From: Datnioides undecimradiatus
Taxonomy: Eukaryota; Chordata; Actinopteri; Lobotiformes; Datnioididae
Length of the DNA: 64,000 nucleotides
Reading direction: 5' to 3'
NCBI GenBank assembly: GCA_008933995.1
Contig: WARS01000029.1
Coordinates: forward strand, 22,380,879-22,444,878
Shown here: positions 50,601 through 61,680 of the stretch, in pieces
Position numbering within the stretch: the first letter of the stretch is position 1
Layout: each line of letters begins with the position of its first letter
Program-made: the position numbers and the translations under genes
Notes under the pieces: generated by a model
Told to the model about the DNA's origin: nothing
Seen by the model: the letters and a program-made list of their open reading frames with translations, nothing else
Databases searched by the model: none

Positions 50601-51033
50601 CGCTCGCTATCGCGCCCACATTTGAGCAATCAAGTCGAATTTTGGAACAATTTGATCAAATCCCATGCGGAATCACAGTCACATTTTCTGTCTCTGAAAT
50701 TTGTCACATTAGGCAAAGTTTCGCTGCATCTTCAAATATTAAGCTGCATATGCAACTGAAAAACAATGCAGCCCCTTGTGTTATTATAGCGTTTTGGATT
50801 AAAGAAAGGCGATAACACACTTGTCTAGAGTAACATTTATCAAACTTTTAAAAGAGGTTTAGAGCCTCTGATGTGAAAATTGAGCTATTTCTGCTCAGGG
50901 CTTTCAAAGCTCTGTCAGCGGCAGCAGGATGCTCCATGCAGTCCTCACAGTTCTTATTAGGACTCAGAGCCCATTTCTCTGATCTCTTTTCATTCTTTAA
51001 AGAACAGGAAAAGGAAATGTGCAGCTTAAAAGC

Positions 51034-51055
51034 AAAAAAAAAAAAAAAAAAAAAA
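51034..51055 (+). repeat. Homopolymer A22
   Basis: Twenty-two uninterrupted A residues. It could be the tail of an old retroposed sequence, but no target-site duplication or recognisable body was found. Confidence 0.95.
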
Positions 51056-51526
51056 TTACAGTAACAAAAATATGCTAACCTCATTTCTTTAGAAAATAAA
51101 ACACATGTCTCTTTTTGTTCCTGCTCTCTTATCCACCCCTCTTTGAACATCACAGCTTGCCCTCTTGCCCAACCTACTTATGCATGCCAGGAAAAAAAGT
51201 ATTTTGTGTCCATTTCTATTCCAATTGCTTATGATAGCAGGAGCGCCATGGTTTCCTCTGGGGCCGAGAAATGCTCATTTGAAAAATCGCCCAGACGTGC
51301 ATGGAGGTTGCCAACCTCAATTTTTGATGCAGTAGCTCATTTTGTGTGTCTTCCTCAGGAGTCACAGCCCAGCCCCACCGGAGGCCTGGACACACTTGCC
51401 AGCCAATTATCAGGGCCTTTTCCTGCACCTGCCCACTGCCGCCCTGCGTGTTGGTCTGCAGCCCTACTCCAGGCCAGGGAGCCATCAAAGCTGATGCCCC
51501 ACTACAGCTCAACTCTGAGAGGCTAA

Positions 51527-51550
51527 CAGAGCTGTGGTGGCATTTAATGA
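51527..51550 (+). repeat. 24-bp repeat, copy 2 (partner 47669-47692)
   Basis: Differs from its partner by one G for A inside CAGAGCTGTGGTGGCATTTA. It follows a GC-richer block that may belong to the same unknown element. Confidence 0.6.
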
Positions 51551-54049
51551 GAAAAGTTCGAGTGTTTTATCCTGTAGTGAAAGCATGTATTGTAATCTGA
51601 GGTTCTGGTCTTTGGGATTTTGCATCATAAGAGCAACGAATGCAGCTTTTTAAAGAAATAATATCAGTCCAGCCACTTCTGCATAAAAGATTAAAAGATG
51701 AGCAGGAGAATTAGCTCAATAGGAATGAAAATGAAGCTTCATAGACATTGTAAAACACTTTCTCGAATCAGGAGTGTTTGAATTTTTAAATTTAATTTGG
51801 CTCTCTTTATATCCAGAAAATAAAAACCTTTCCAAAATGAATTAACAAGCCTGACTTGCTCAAAGTGTATTGAATTTCCTACAATTTAAATGCAAATGTA
51901 AGTTGTTGATTGCAGGCTCTACCGTGCTCAACTAAGCTGGATTTAATTTCACTCCAAAATGTTTTAAAAAACAGTTTCATATTTATATTGAAATGTATTA
52001 AAACTGTGGAAAATCGGGTTTAGATGTCTGACGTCCGGGCATTAAAAAAAAAAAAAGCTACATGAACATCTTACAGTTTTTGGATTTCACCATCTGCACT
52101 AACCAGAACGTCAAAATATAGTGGAAGCAATTTCCGCCCCCAGTGAGCCCTAATCAGTAATTACTCCTCTCCCAAAAGATTTATTTCCCGTTTCCTCTCA
52201 GCCCCACACTGCCCTTCCCCATCTCCATCATTTACTGTTACTAAACACTTGTATTTTTGTCTATAACATTTGGAAAAGTCTACGTTTCTTTCAGCCTGAC
52301 TGCAGCTAATGGAGTGAGTAATGTGGCGGATGCTGCCTGACTTGCAATTGCATTATGGGGCATCTGCTCGTGGGATGGAGCGGTCTTGGAGCAAGAGAGA
52401 GCACGGACAATGTGACTTTCCAAAAAGCTGCTCATCGCTCTAGGTAAAAATCACACAACCAGCGCGCTCTGCTTGCAAACACAGACCCACACAGTGTCAG
52501 GGCAGCAAATGAGGGCTTCAGTTAATATTAGAGTGTATCAGCCACTCTCTAAAGCCAAGAAAACTATTCGCATTATGTTTCAATTTCACTGAAAACCACT
52601 TTTGGGAGATGCATTCCTTCTGCAAATCGCAATAATCCAGCACGGCGATCAAAACAAGCTAACTGACGAGTGCTGTCCTGGAGCTCCAGCCACATGAGAC
52701 ACTGGAGATTGAGTGTCGACGAGATAAGAGGAGCAAGTTGTCAGCGTGAGGAGCGGCTGGGAGATAAACTGATTGGAGCCTAGATTGGCTGTAAAAACGG
52801 TCTGCATAAGTAGTTACTGTCATTCCCAATCAATCCGACACGAACCGAAGCCCAAACATACATTGTGTGGCGACGTTCCAGTCTTTTAATCACGCTCTTT
52901 GTGTGACATGTGCCCGTTTTTCAGCCAAGTCTGCTGGATCTGGCGCCCATGAGATCTCTATCAGCCATAGTGGAGGGCCGCTGGTCTCGGTTTGTGAAGC
53001 ATATGTGATATCATCACCTCTGTTTTTTTTCATTTTTGTAATTCATTTTGTTCTATGTTCAGGTGTAACTGTCATTAATCCTGACTATTGATGTCTTATC
53101 TACGGTACAGCAGCGCGTTGGCTTCCATCAGTGAACAAATAGCACGACTTAGGCCGTTCAAACGGTGCACGGTGCATACACCAAAGTCCAGTTTTGCATG
53201 AAAGTGAAACGCCGATCCTTTGCATTAACTTCTGTATCAGGTAAACTTGTAAAACATGTAAGAAAGTCAAAATATGGAGGAGTGTGTGGTGGATGGATGA
53301 GTCAAACAAACACAAACTAACTCACTAAAGCTGTTTCTATACCATGTGAACCCAAAGGTCAACGCTGCCTTGTTTTAACAGTTATTAGATCCTAGGGACA
53401 ACTAAGGAAATTTTCCAGAGGATATTCATTTTTAAAAAACTGTAGAATCGTTGTCTCACTTCCTTAAATTAGCCTAAAGTGGCTAAGCTACACAAAAACC
53501 AACGCGTTTGACCCTAACGACAGAAATCGTCCAATTGAAAACCATTGAAAGTGATCCCACATGTATCTTCACATGAACTAATGCACTCCTTTATGTTTCC
53601 TTTTGGACTATATTGATCCACCAGACAGTGCTACTTTTTCCAATTCAAAGCATGCAGCAAGGTTTCCCACCTTTTACCTTTAAGTGTGTGTCACTGTTGA
53701 TGTTGGATTCAATGCTGCTGCCAATCACTGACCCATCTCAGGGCCTTGAAATGTATTTTAAGGAGGTTTCTGGTTTTTTCGCTAAAAGAAAACTGTGGAG
53801 TTGTGTAAACATACCGGCCTTTAAAGGGTTAAAAAACCCAAAATATAATTAATATGCGATATGTATGTTTCAGGCTGAAGTACTTTTAAAAGACTGACTC
53901 GTTTAAAGTGGAAAAAAGTATTAATATATATTATTTTTACAGCAGTTTTTGGAAAGGTGACATTTTTTGTCATTAGGGACAAATGTGTTAGGATATTATT
54001 ATTGGATACTGGATATTAAAGGACCTCTTAAGGGTTAAAATGATCAATA

Positions 54050-54320
54050 TGTCCACAAAGATAACATATTCACGTATGTGACGTAACATACTTATTTTAA
54101 AAAACGTCCAAAAACAAGGTCCAACACGTCTGGAGACATAGCTTAACTTGTGTCACATACCTGCTGCAGCCTAATGTATTCGTATTTTAACCCAACGTGA
54201 CCTTTACCTCAACTTAACCAAGGTGTTTGGTTGCCTAAACCTACCCAAACTGCACCTCTGTCACTTCTGACTATGCAAAAGTGACGTAAAACCAACACGT
54301 TTGAGCTTGATGCATGCACT
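54050..54320 (+). repeat. Probable interspersed fish repeat
   Basis: Contains CAACTTAACCAAGGTG, TTGCCTAAACCTACCC and AAAACCAACACGTTTGA. The first two are variants of a motif string I remember as common in percomorph fish genomes. The third recurs at 53495-53511 with one change. Boundaries are approximate and the family is not named. Confidence 0.4.
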
Positions 54321-55619
54321 GAGTGAGTGTAAAGTCATGTTAATTGTACGCAAACTGAAAAGTCCAGGTTGTGTTGATGTATTTAATAATACATAAGCTT
54401 GTTTTCAAGCCATACCTACACGGAAAACAGAGATTTTAAGGCTTGCAGCTGTTTCTGATTACAAAGAGAGACAATCTGATATTGTACTTGATTATCAGGA
54501 TTGAAAACCTATTGACGGAAGGTAATCCAGCGTTCACGTTTTCCAGTCATGCTGCAAAAATGTAGCCTACATCATCGCCAAACGACGGGCAGATAAATCA
54601 CTTTTAGAAAGTGCTCTCGTGCACCTGAGCCCACCCGTGCACTGAATTAAAGATCTGACCGGGGCTCCTTCATTTGTCGGCGCTGCTGCTGAGTCAGAGC
54701 TCACCGGCGCTCGCTTTAAACAATGTACAGCGGGATGGCGTCGGCGTGAAAGGCTTGACACAAGTTTCCCACCCATGTTGAGAATTAAAGCAACGTCAGA
54801 CTTGTGTTCTAATCCAAAATGCTTCCTGGGGGCTTTCGAGTAATAACCTCTTGTGCCTCGCTGGCAGTTTTTCTATTTATTTGAAAACCTAAAAGTACAA
54901 AAAAGAGGGTCTATAGCTCAGATGAGTTTCACCCCTCTCAGCCAGAAGGGAGAAGAACATCAAACTCTGCTGTATTGACATGCAGGAGACTTTAATTTAT
55001 ATGCAATTCTGCTTAGTCAGGCGCGTATTTTAAAGTCTGCTTGAATTTGGTGCACAAGGCAGACTCGTGATAAATCCTCCGAGTCGCAGATGGACGCCGC
55101 TCGTTCGGCCTCCGTATTTATCAAAAGACGAGCCGCGTGACATACCGTGTTGACAGTGGAGAAGTGTAATGAGTCGCAATATACTGTGATGCTCCGAAAT
55201 GGAAAACAATATCCAGTCAATACCTGCGCGCTAGTGCCCGGGCCAGATTTCACATTGATGTGATCTCATCCGTTTGATGGATGCATTTGTAACAGGAATC
55301 GGTCTGTGCAGCCGATGACACTCTGAAATTCGGAGATAATTATTCATGGTGTGAAGTTGTTAAATGCCTTCACATAGATTTGTAGATGAAGTGGCTGGCC
55401 GGCGACGCTGTGCTATTCTCATTAAGAAAACAGATTTATAAACAGAGAAGAGAAAGGCGCAAAAAACCCCCTCACTCTAGCGCGAGCTGTGCTCCGTTGG
55501 CTTGTCCTCTGAATGCCCTGTGCCTGCGGTCTCACTGCAGCATTAGAGCATACGTAAAAACATTATTAACCCTATAAAATAAAAATAAAACCGGCATGTT
55601 ATAAGAACTCGTAACAAGC

Positions 55620-55700
55620 CAAGTTTTTGCGTTAACTTAATTAGTCCGCTTAATTAGACAGTCAATCTTTTGGCCTGAAACTGTCTTTAATAATCATTCA
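55620..55700. promoter_or_regulatory. Paired CTTAATTAG motifs (candidate regulatory element)
   Basis: CTTAATTAG occurs exactly at 55636-55644 and again at 55649-55657, 13 bases apart start to start, in non-repetitive sequence with a further TTTAATAATCATT. Paired TAATTA cores suit homeodomain dimers; the function is inferred. Confidence 0.3.
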
Positions 55701-56361
55701 GGCGACGACCACGTTGTTTTATTTTTCATATGTTGGTGCATATCGCCCACGATCAAGGGAAAGGGGCGTTACAGGTAGGCTAAGCTGGTGCAGCTACGCC
55801 CCGGGCTGCAGAGCTGACGATGACGATGATGAACTGAAACTCAGGAAAACGTATTTTATTGTGAATTCGGGAGATGCAGTCCGGACGACGACCTGAACGC
55901 TCGGCGTCTTGATTGCCGCTGAACTCTTATCTGCGCCGCCCTGGGAGCTGCAACGACAACAGAACAGAACAGAGTACAGAAATATTAATAAACAGGAGAT
56001 GGTGATGACATGCTTGCTCCCACAGGTTTCACTACTAATTTGCCAAATTAATTGTTTCATTTCACACTCTTATACAATATTTAAAACAATATTCCCCTAC
56101 TTTCATGGTTTGGTTAGTAGACACACACTGCTGTCTGTCGTTTGCGTATTGAGTTGTGGAATAACAACATGAATTTTGCAGTAAAGGTAGTGCATAAACA
56201 ACTCTACCCATCCCGTGTGTCATTCGGCGCTGCTCAATGCTGATGTACAGCGCCAGCTTTAATATTGTAGCAGGACGTCCTTAAAAATGCCCTTTCAGAC
56301 CAAACTTTCTCTCTTGTTCTCTGCAGAGCAACCAGAGGTGGAGCGATGCCACAGCACTGTG

Positions 56362-56707
56362 AAAGTCCTGCACTCAGAGTTTTACTTAAGTAAAAAAGTA
56401 TATAAGTATTAGCATAGAAATATAAGTTAACTGGCAAAACTTAAAGTATGCCGCTTTCTAAAACAACATATTTTTAATGCAATAAGCCATTCATTCCTTC
56501 CTTTTCTTCTTTTCTTGATGAAAAATACAGAATAATTTCTTATATTTTGTATTTTAATCTGAATCTGAAGGCACTTAAAGTAAAAAGCACCATATGTGCC
56601 TCTGGGTGCGTGCGGCGCTGCAGGAAACTGCACAACTCAAAGCGCATTAACTTCACTCATGTCGCTGCAGAGTAGTATCTAAATAAATGTACTCGGTTAC
56701 TTTCCTC
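56362..56707 (+). mobile_element. Degenerate non-autonomous DNA transposon (teleost MITE-like)
   Basis: The left part reads AGTCCTGCACTC, then TTTTACTTAAGTAAAA, AAGTATTAGCAT and ACTTAAAGTA. The right part reads CACTTAAAGTAAAAAGCACC, ATATGTGCCTCTG and, after a stretch of unrelated sequence, AAATGTACTCGGTTACTTTCC. I recognise these strings as diverged forms of a very abundant teleost element whose ends read as AAGTAACTAAGTACATTTACTC-like inverted repeats. The left terminal repeat is missing or too diverged to see, and about 70 bases before the right end look foreign. It has no coding capacity. Superfamily is not assigned. Confidence 0.55.
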
Positions 56708-58140
56708 AGGACTGTCTGCGGCTGAGTGTGATGAATGTTTGCGAGCGCTTGCTCCGTATTATGCATTTTGTTACATGGGGTTGTACAATCTTATGATTAT
56801 GTTTGTGGCACTAGAGGAAGATGCTGTCACCGCCTCCAAACGATATGAATGCGTGCTGTTTGTCACTCGAGCCCGGGCCATTTCTCAGGGGTATTTTCCC
56901 ATTTATGACAGGATTTATTCTCTCTCCCTCTCTCTCTTCTCTCCTCTCTCTCCCGCTCTTTCTATTTCTTTAATATATGTCCTGACTTGCGGGCACTTCC
57001 TCATTATTCCTATCTTGATATCTGCCACTGTTAATGAGTGGAGGGACTCGAGTTGCAGAGTTTGAGCATTTGGATTAATGTGGGCTCTGCAGCGGGGGAA
57101 GTTTGGGAATAGTGCGTGCTCTCTCAGTTCATTACTGTGGATATATGACATTTTAAGGCTGTGAGACGCCAGGCTAATGATGCTCCCCGGTAAACACTGG
57201 AGACCGCCAGCCACTGCACCTGAGAATGTTCTTCTAATAGCAGGGATGTCAACATGGTGACAAGTCCACTTCCTCTGCATCCGCTGAGCCGCTGCATTTC
57301 CTTTTTTTCACGGGTAGTGAGTCTTTTTTCTGTTAGACTGATAATAGACGTTTTTTTAGAGTGCGTGGGGTGAACGATAGCAGGAGAACCTTTGTTGCGT
57401 AACAACTTAACATATAAATATGAATATAAATCAAATCTGTGTTAAATTTTGAGAATAGCTCACGGTTTCATGCAGGACGTCACCTCTAAATACCCTTAAC
57501 GCGGTAACTTTTGCCGAACAGCGCCCACTGCGGCCGCTAGAGGCAGTGACAGCGTGATGCCACATTGACATTCTGTGTGTCTCCCAAGATTCTCTTGAGT
57601 CAGCTGCTTTAGAGACGTCAGCATTAGGTCACCCGACTGACAGTGCATGGAAAGGGGACCACAACATGAATGTATAAAGGCATTATGTTCCGAGATGACA
57701 CCGCATTCATTCCAATGACAGTTCTCCGCTGGGCCCCGGCTGCTGAAAAGGTTCTTCAGGCATCAGTGCTTTGGGACCCATAGAGCATGGAAATAAGAAT
57801 CCGTCCTCGCCCGACTCCACTGAATTGCATAAAAATAATAAACTGATATGGCTCTTTGATTACCGCTTTCGCTTTTATTGGACCTTACTGGATCTATGAC
57901 TCTCATATTGTGTCTGTGTTTACATTTTTTTTGTGTGACCCTATGTATATGCCAGATAAACACCTGCTTACTCATAAATTATGCAAATTAAGGTGATGCA
58001 GTGTTTGTAGCTCCCCTTAAATGAGTTCACGAAGACAATCAAAGTGGTCGGTTTGGTGTGTTTTGAGGCCAGCTGCGATTGTGGCAGCTGCAACAAAAGT
58101 CACCGCGGCCACGCTCATGGCCGCCAGACCCCAAAAGTCG

Positions 58141-58326
58141 TCATCAAAATGTCGTTTTGCATCAATCGCAACGTGGCACACGGCGAAGACATCAAATCCA
58201 GAGTGCTGCGCTGAGCAGATTCTCCGTGCAGCACGCTGGACGACGCAGAGAACCACAGTCCGTCGACAGTAAATCGCCTGCCAGCGCTTTTGGGGGAAGG
58301 CCTCCATGCAGGCAAAGCTCAGAAAG
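58141..58326 (+). repeat. Dispersed repeat, copy 2 (partner at 36990-37165)
   Basis: Same block order as the intronic copy, with TTTTGCATCAATCGCAACG, ACATCAAATCCAGAG, GCTGAGCAG and GGCAAAGCTCAGAAAG. The similarity may extend upstream only in copy 2's own family context, since the sequence before 58141 does not align clearly with that before 36990. Confidence 0.6.
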
Positions 58327-59507
58327 TCTATCCCACCTTGCACCTGAATTTACCATGTTATTACCATAGCAACCGATGCAGATATGCTGGTGGTATCTGT
58401 AATATGGACAGCCTGTCTTACACGAGGAACAAACCAGAGCTGCCTGCAGCCTGAACAAAGCCTATGACTCATCAAACTGACTCAGCAACATCGGCTACAC
58501 AGCACTATCTGACGTTTGCAACCGTTAGCCGCCACAAGCTGCTGGCTGTACAACGCACAAAGAAAGGGTGTGAAGGTGGGGGGGTTGCATCAGAACTGGT
58601 TCAGTGACGGAGCCGTGAGTTTAAACGAGGGGCCAAGTGGTTTGTAATAGTTTATAGTATTACTACTTTATTTTGCGGTGCACATGAGGAAATTTCATTA
58701 TTTCTGCATTAAAAAACACTTTTGTAGTCAATGCATCTCACTCCAGGTGTTGGAGAAGAATGGATCCACGAGGAGCTGCTGCATGGACCATAGCTCGTCG
58801 GATAAAAAGTATCGTCAGTCACCTCTTTTCATTTGCCTGTTAGGTATGAATTTTTTATTCATACTAGTATTGATTTGGCCATGCAAACACGAAATGGGCA
58901 ATGAGGGATTTGTTGAAAAGCATTGATCACCGCAGAGGCCTGACAGCAACCTTTTTTTTTTTTTATTATTTGAAGTAATGTCATTGTGCAAATGGAGGTC
59001 ATATTTCAACTTTATCGAGTCCTGCCCCATCGGCGCGGCAGCAACATGGAGTCAGCATAAAAAACACCTTCGGGTAGCAAACCCGACCTCTCTTTTGGGG
59101 ATAAAATATGCCATCTGAACACAAGAAGTATTTATCAAGCCTCAAATTGATAATGTCAACAGCCTGGCCCCGGCATCGCCAGCAGCACAAGCCAAACTGC
59201 TTCACATTTGTGGCTGACCCAGTATAACTCCAGCCCGTTTCACAGAAAGCCTTTGCTTGAGCCGGAGACAAATTATCTTTTGATTTGAAATGGACCATTT
59301 CCTTAAATACCTGTATTCCTAATGAGTCCACCCCGCCCCCGCTCTTCCCTGTTCTCGCTCGCTGCTTGTCTTGCTATTAGTGTCCAGGGAACTAGCAGCG
59401 AGCTGCCCGACTGCCTGGCTGCCTGAGTGATTAACTAAGGCTTGGGGCTGACAGGCTAGCTACCCCTGATAGAAGCAGGAGGGGGATAATGTGGGGCTCT
59501 GTTTAGC

Positions 59508-59800
59508 AAGGCGGAGAGGACAGGAGAAAATAGTGGATGAGTTCGAAAAGGAGCAGAGAGGAGGAGGCAGAGATGATAGAGAGGAGAACAAATGGACAGA
59601 GTGAATGCGGGGTGAGAGGAGGAGAAGGAGGAGTGAACAGAGGGGTGGAAAGCCGGTGGAGAAGTGAGGATGAAAATAAGGGGAAATCACAGCTGAGGAT
59701 GCTAAAAGGGAGGAGGGCTTCTTAAAAGGGGATGTAGGCTGTGAAGTAAAGGATGATGGGACATCACAGAGCGGAGGAGGCACGAGGGAGGGAAGTGATG
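59508..59800 (+). repeat. Purine-rich strand tract
   Basis: Nearly 300 bases are dominated by A and G on the plus strand (GGAGGA, GAGAGGAG and AAGGGGA units), without a fixed repeat period. Its complement gives a spurious 136-codon frame rich in Ser, Pro and Leu. It is best read as low-complexity sequence. Confidence 0.7.
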
Positions 59801-60132
59801 CACAGGACTGCAGGTGGAAGTCCCCTGTGAGAGAGCAGTTAAGTCTATGTAGTGATAGGGACTCAAGCAAAACTAATGATCTCGTCCAATTGAGAATAGG
59901 CCATCTGAGACTAGCATATAGCTAATGGATGGTGCAGCGAGGCTGTGCAGGTGTTTCAGATAGCCTTTAGAGGAGTTCTCCCTTAAGTCTCCCTATGTAT
60001 AGCACGTCTGTCGGCATCGCCTTCCTCCGGATCGGACGCTCATCTGCCGCGTTTTTGTTTTCTGTGCCAAGCCGCTGACTGCTGTGAATCAAACCGACAG
60101 CCGCGGGTTGAAGTCCACGACGCGCTGACGGA

Positions 60133-60145
60133 GGGGGGGGGGGGG
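60133..60145 (+). repeat. Homopolymer G13
   Basis: Thirteen uninterrupted G residues, directly readable. Confidence 0.95.
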
Positions 60146-60228
60146 CGCAGCTTTAGAAATGATTCAGTGATGAGCCGCGAGTGAAAACAGGTTCATTAGC
60201 ACGACGGAGCAGCTCGTGACGAGAGACC

Positions 60229-60262
60229 AAAATAAATAAATAAATAAATAAATAAAATAAAT
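60229..60262 (+). repeat. (AAAT)n tetranucleotide repeat
   Basis: Seven or more AAAT units with one extra A near the 3' end. Confidence 0.93.
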
Positions 60263-61539
60263 CGGCGACTTCTACCCGTTGGCCCGCACGTGTCAGTTTT
60301 GTTCCGATGAACACTTCTCAAAACAGCCGAGTCCCTCAGGGCCTCTTAATTGACACCAGCTATCAAGATGTAGCAATTAAAAATTTCCATTTATAACTCG
60401 GGCTTTAACACTGGCTGGGAGAATTCAGGCTTTGAAGCCGCGTTTTACCCATTTGTTATGACATGTTTGTATGTTTACGTCAGCCATATGAATTTCATTT
60501 TCATTCACAATGAGAGCGTCTGGATTATTTGTTTACGCGGGGCTATTCTGCAGCAGTCGGCGCCCGGCTTCCCGTACAGCCGAGCATCCTAATTCTCCAT
60601 CATTTTCCCCCCGAAATGAACGACTGCACAAAGCCATCGGTCAAGAAAAGATGAATGTTACAGTGCCAGCGTTTTTCTCAATCATTATGCATTAGCTGTA
60701 AATAGAGAGTATATCACACCCACTTTCTTTTTCCCCTCTCTCCTCCTAAAAAGCCGGGGGAAGTCCAACAAGTTTGGTGGCGGCGACTATTGAAAAATTC
60801 TGAGGGGACAGATAAGATTCAGGACTGGAGTAGCCCGGCACATTAATTTTCTTTTCTATATGAAATCATGGTGGCAGCATTTTCCCCCCCTAGAAAATGC
60901 TTGCCTCTGTATTTTGTCACCTTATTAGTGTCTTCCTGTCCCGCTGCTGCTGCGGGTACTTTCCATATATGACAATCTGACAAGCTGTGGAAAGCCACTG
61001 GGCACTTTTAGGTGAGAGAGTGTCATCGAGGAGGGATGGGAACGATGTTGAAAAATAATAAAAGTCTGCACTGGGTGCAGCCTATGGGGCCACATCTTCA
61101 TTTATGCTTCGGTACCCCTGGTTACTGTAATTTGCGTCGGTGGATATTAAAGACAGTATTCGCTGACAATTTGCCAGGAAGAAGAACGCTGGTTAAATTC
61201 ATATTTCAAGTTGCTGCAACAGGAAAAAGGAAACTTACACTTCTGAAAACTAATGCGAGCCCTCCAATGCATTTGTCTCTTGTCTCCATTACCAGAAGCC
61301 TGTGCAGAGCGTACACACGCGGCCTCGCACTCGTGCACTTCCTGCTCTGGTTTTATTAAAATCGTTATCAGCCGTTCTCCCACTTTTCTCCCCTAAAGTG
61401 AGAACCAGCATGGGGGCGGGAAACGACTTCAGAGGAAGTGTATAATGAAAACTCTGCAAAGGGTGATTCACCAGCTGGGATCAAAATACTGCAACCTGTC
61501 ATTTTCCATCTCAGCTCCTCTTCTGCCATTGTCCTTTGA

Positions 61540-61680
61540 AGTCCTCTCACAGGCATTAAATCACGGTTAATTAACAGAAACAGAAACATTAATGGCAGCG
61601 GTGCAAATCACGGCATTGAGAAGCCATTAGGGGGCACGTGCGCAAACCGGGGCGGCCATTGATTAAAACTAAAAGTTGTC
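61540..61680. promoter_or_regulatory. AT-rich candidate conserved non-coding element
   Basis: Complex sequence with GGTTAATTAAC, ACATTAATGG, GCCATTAGG, a CACGTG E-box and CCATTGATTAAAAC. It is non-repetitive. The enhancer-like reading is inferred from motif content. Confidence 0.3.

Larger units (their letters stand above)
47434..56361. other. Intergenic sequence with scattered repeat fragments
   Basis: No gene could be supported. It contains paired short repeats (47669/51527, 53495/54288), an A22 run at 51034-51055, a C/G-richer segment near 51340-51530 of unknown origin, GCTAGC-rich sequence near 50020-50110 and 50410-50430, and a TAATTA pair at 55636-55657. The longest open frame (127 codons, 51143-51526) has no recognisable domain. 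Confidence 0.55.

Noticed and set aside
51143-51526. 127-codon open frame as a gene
   Set aside because: A similar-sized frame lies on the opposite strand, no domain is visible, and the sequence ends beside a dispersed 24-base repeat.
54905-54960. tRNA-like start GGTCTATAGCTCAGATG
   Set aside because: It resembles an A-box, but no anticodon arm, T-arm or acceptor pairing follows.
58021-58458. Four overlapping frames of 66-108 codons
   Set aside because: The region is a dispersed repeat with a partner at 36990-37165; frames occur on both strands.
59460-59870. 136-codon Ser/Pro/Leu-rich minus frame
   Set aside because: It is the complement of a purine-rich low-complexity tract.
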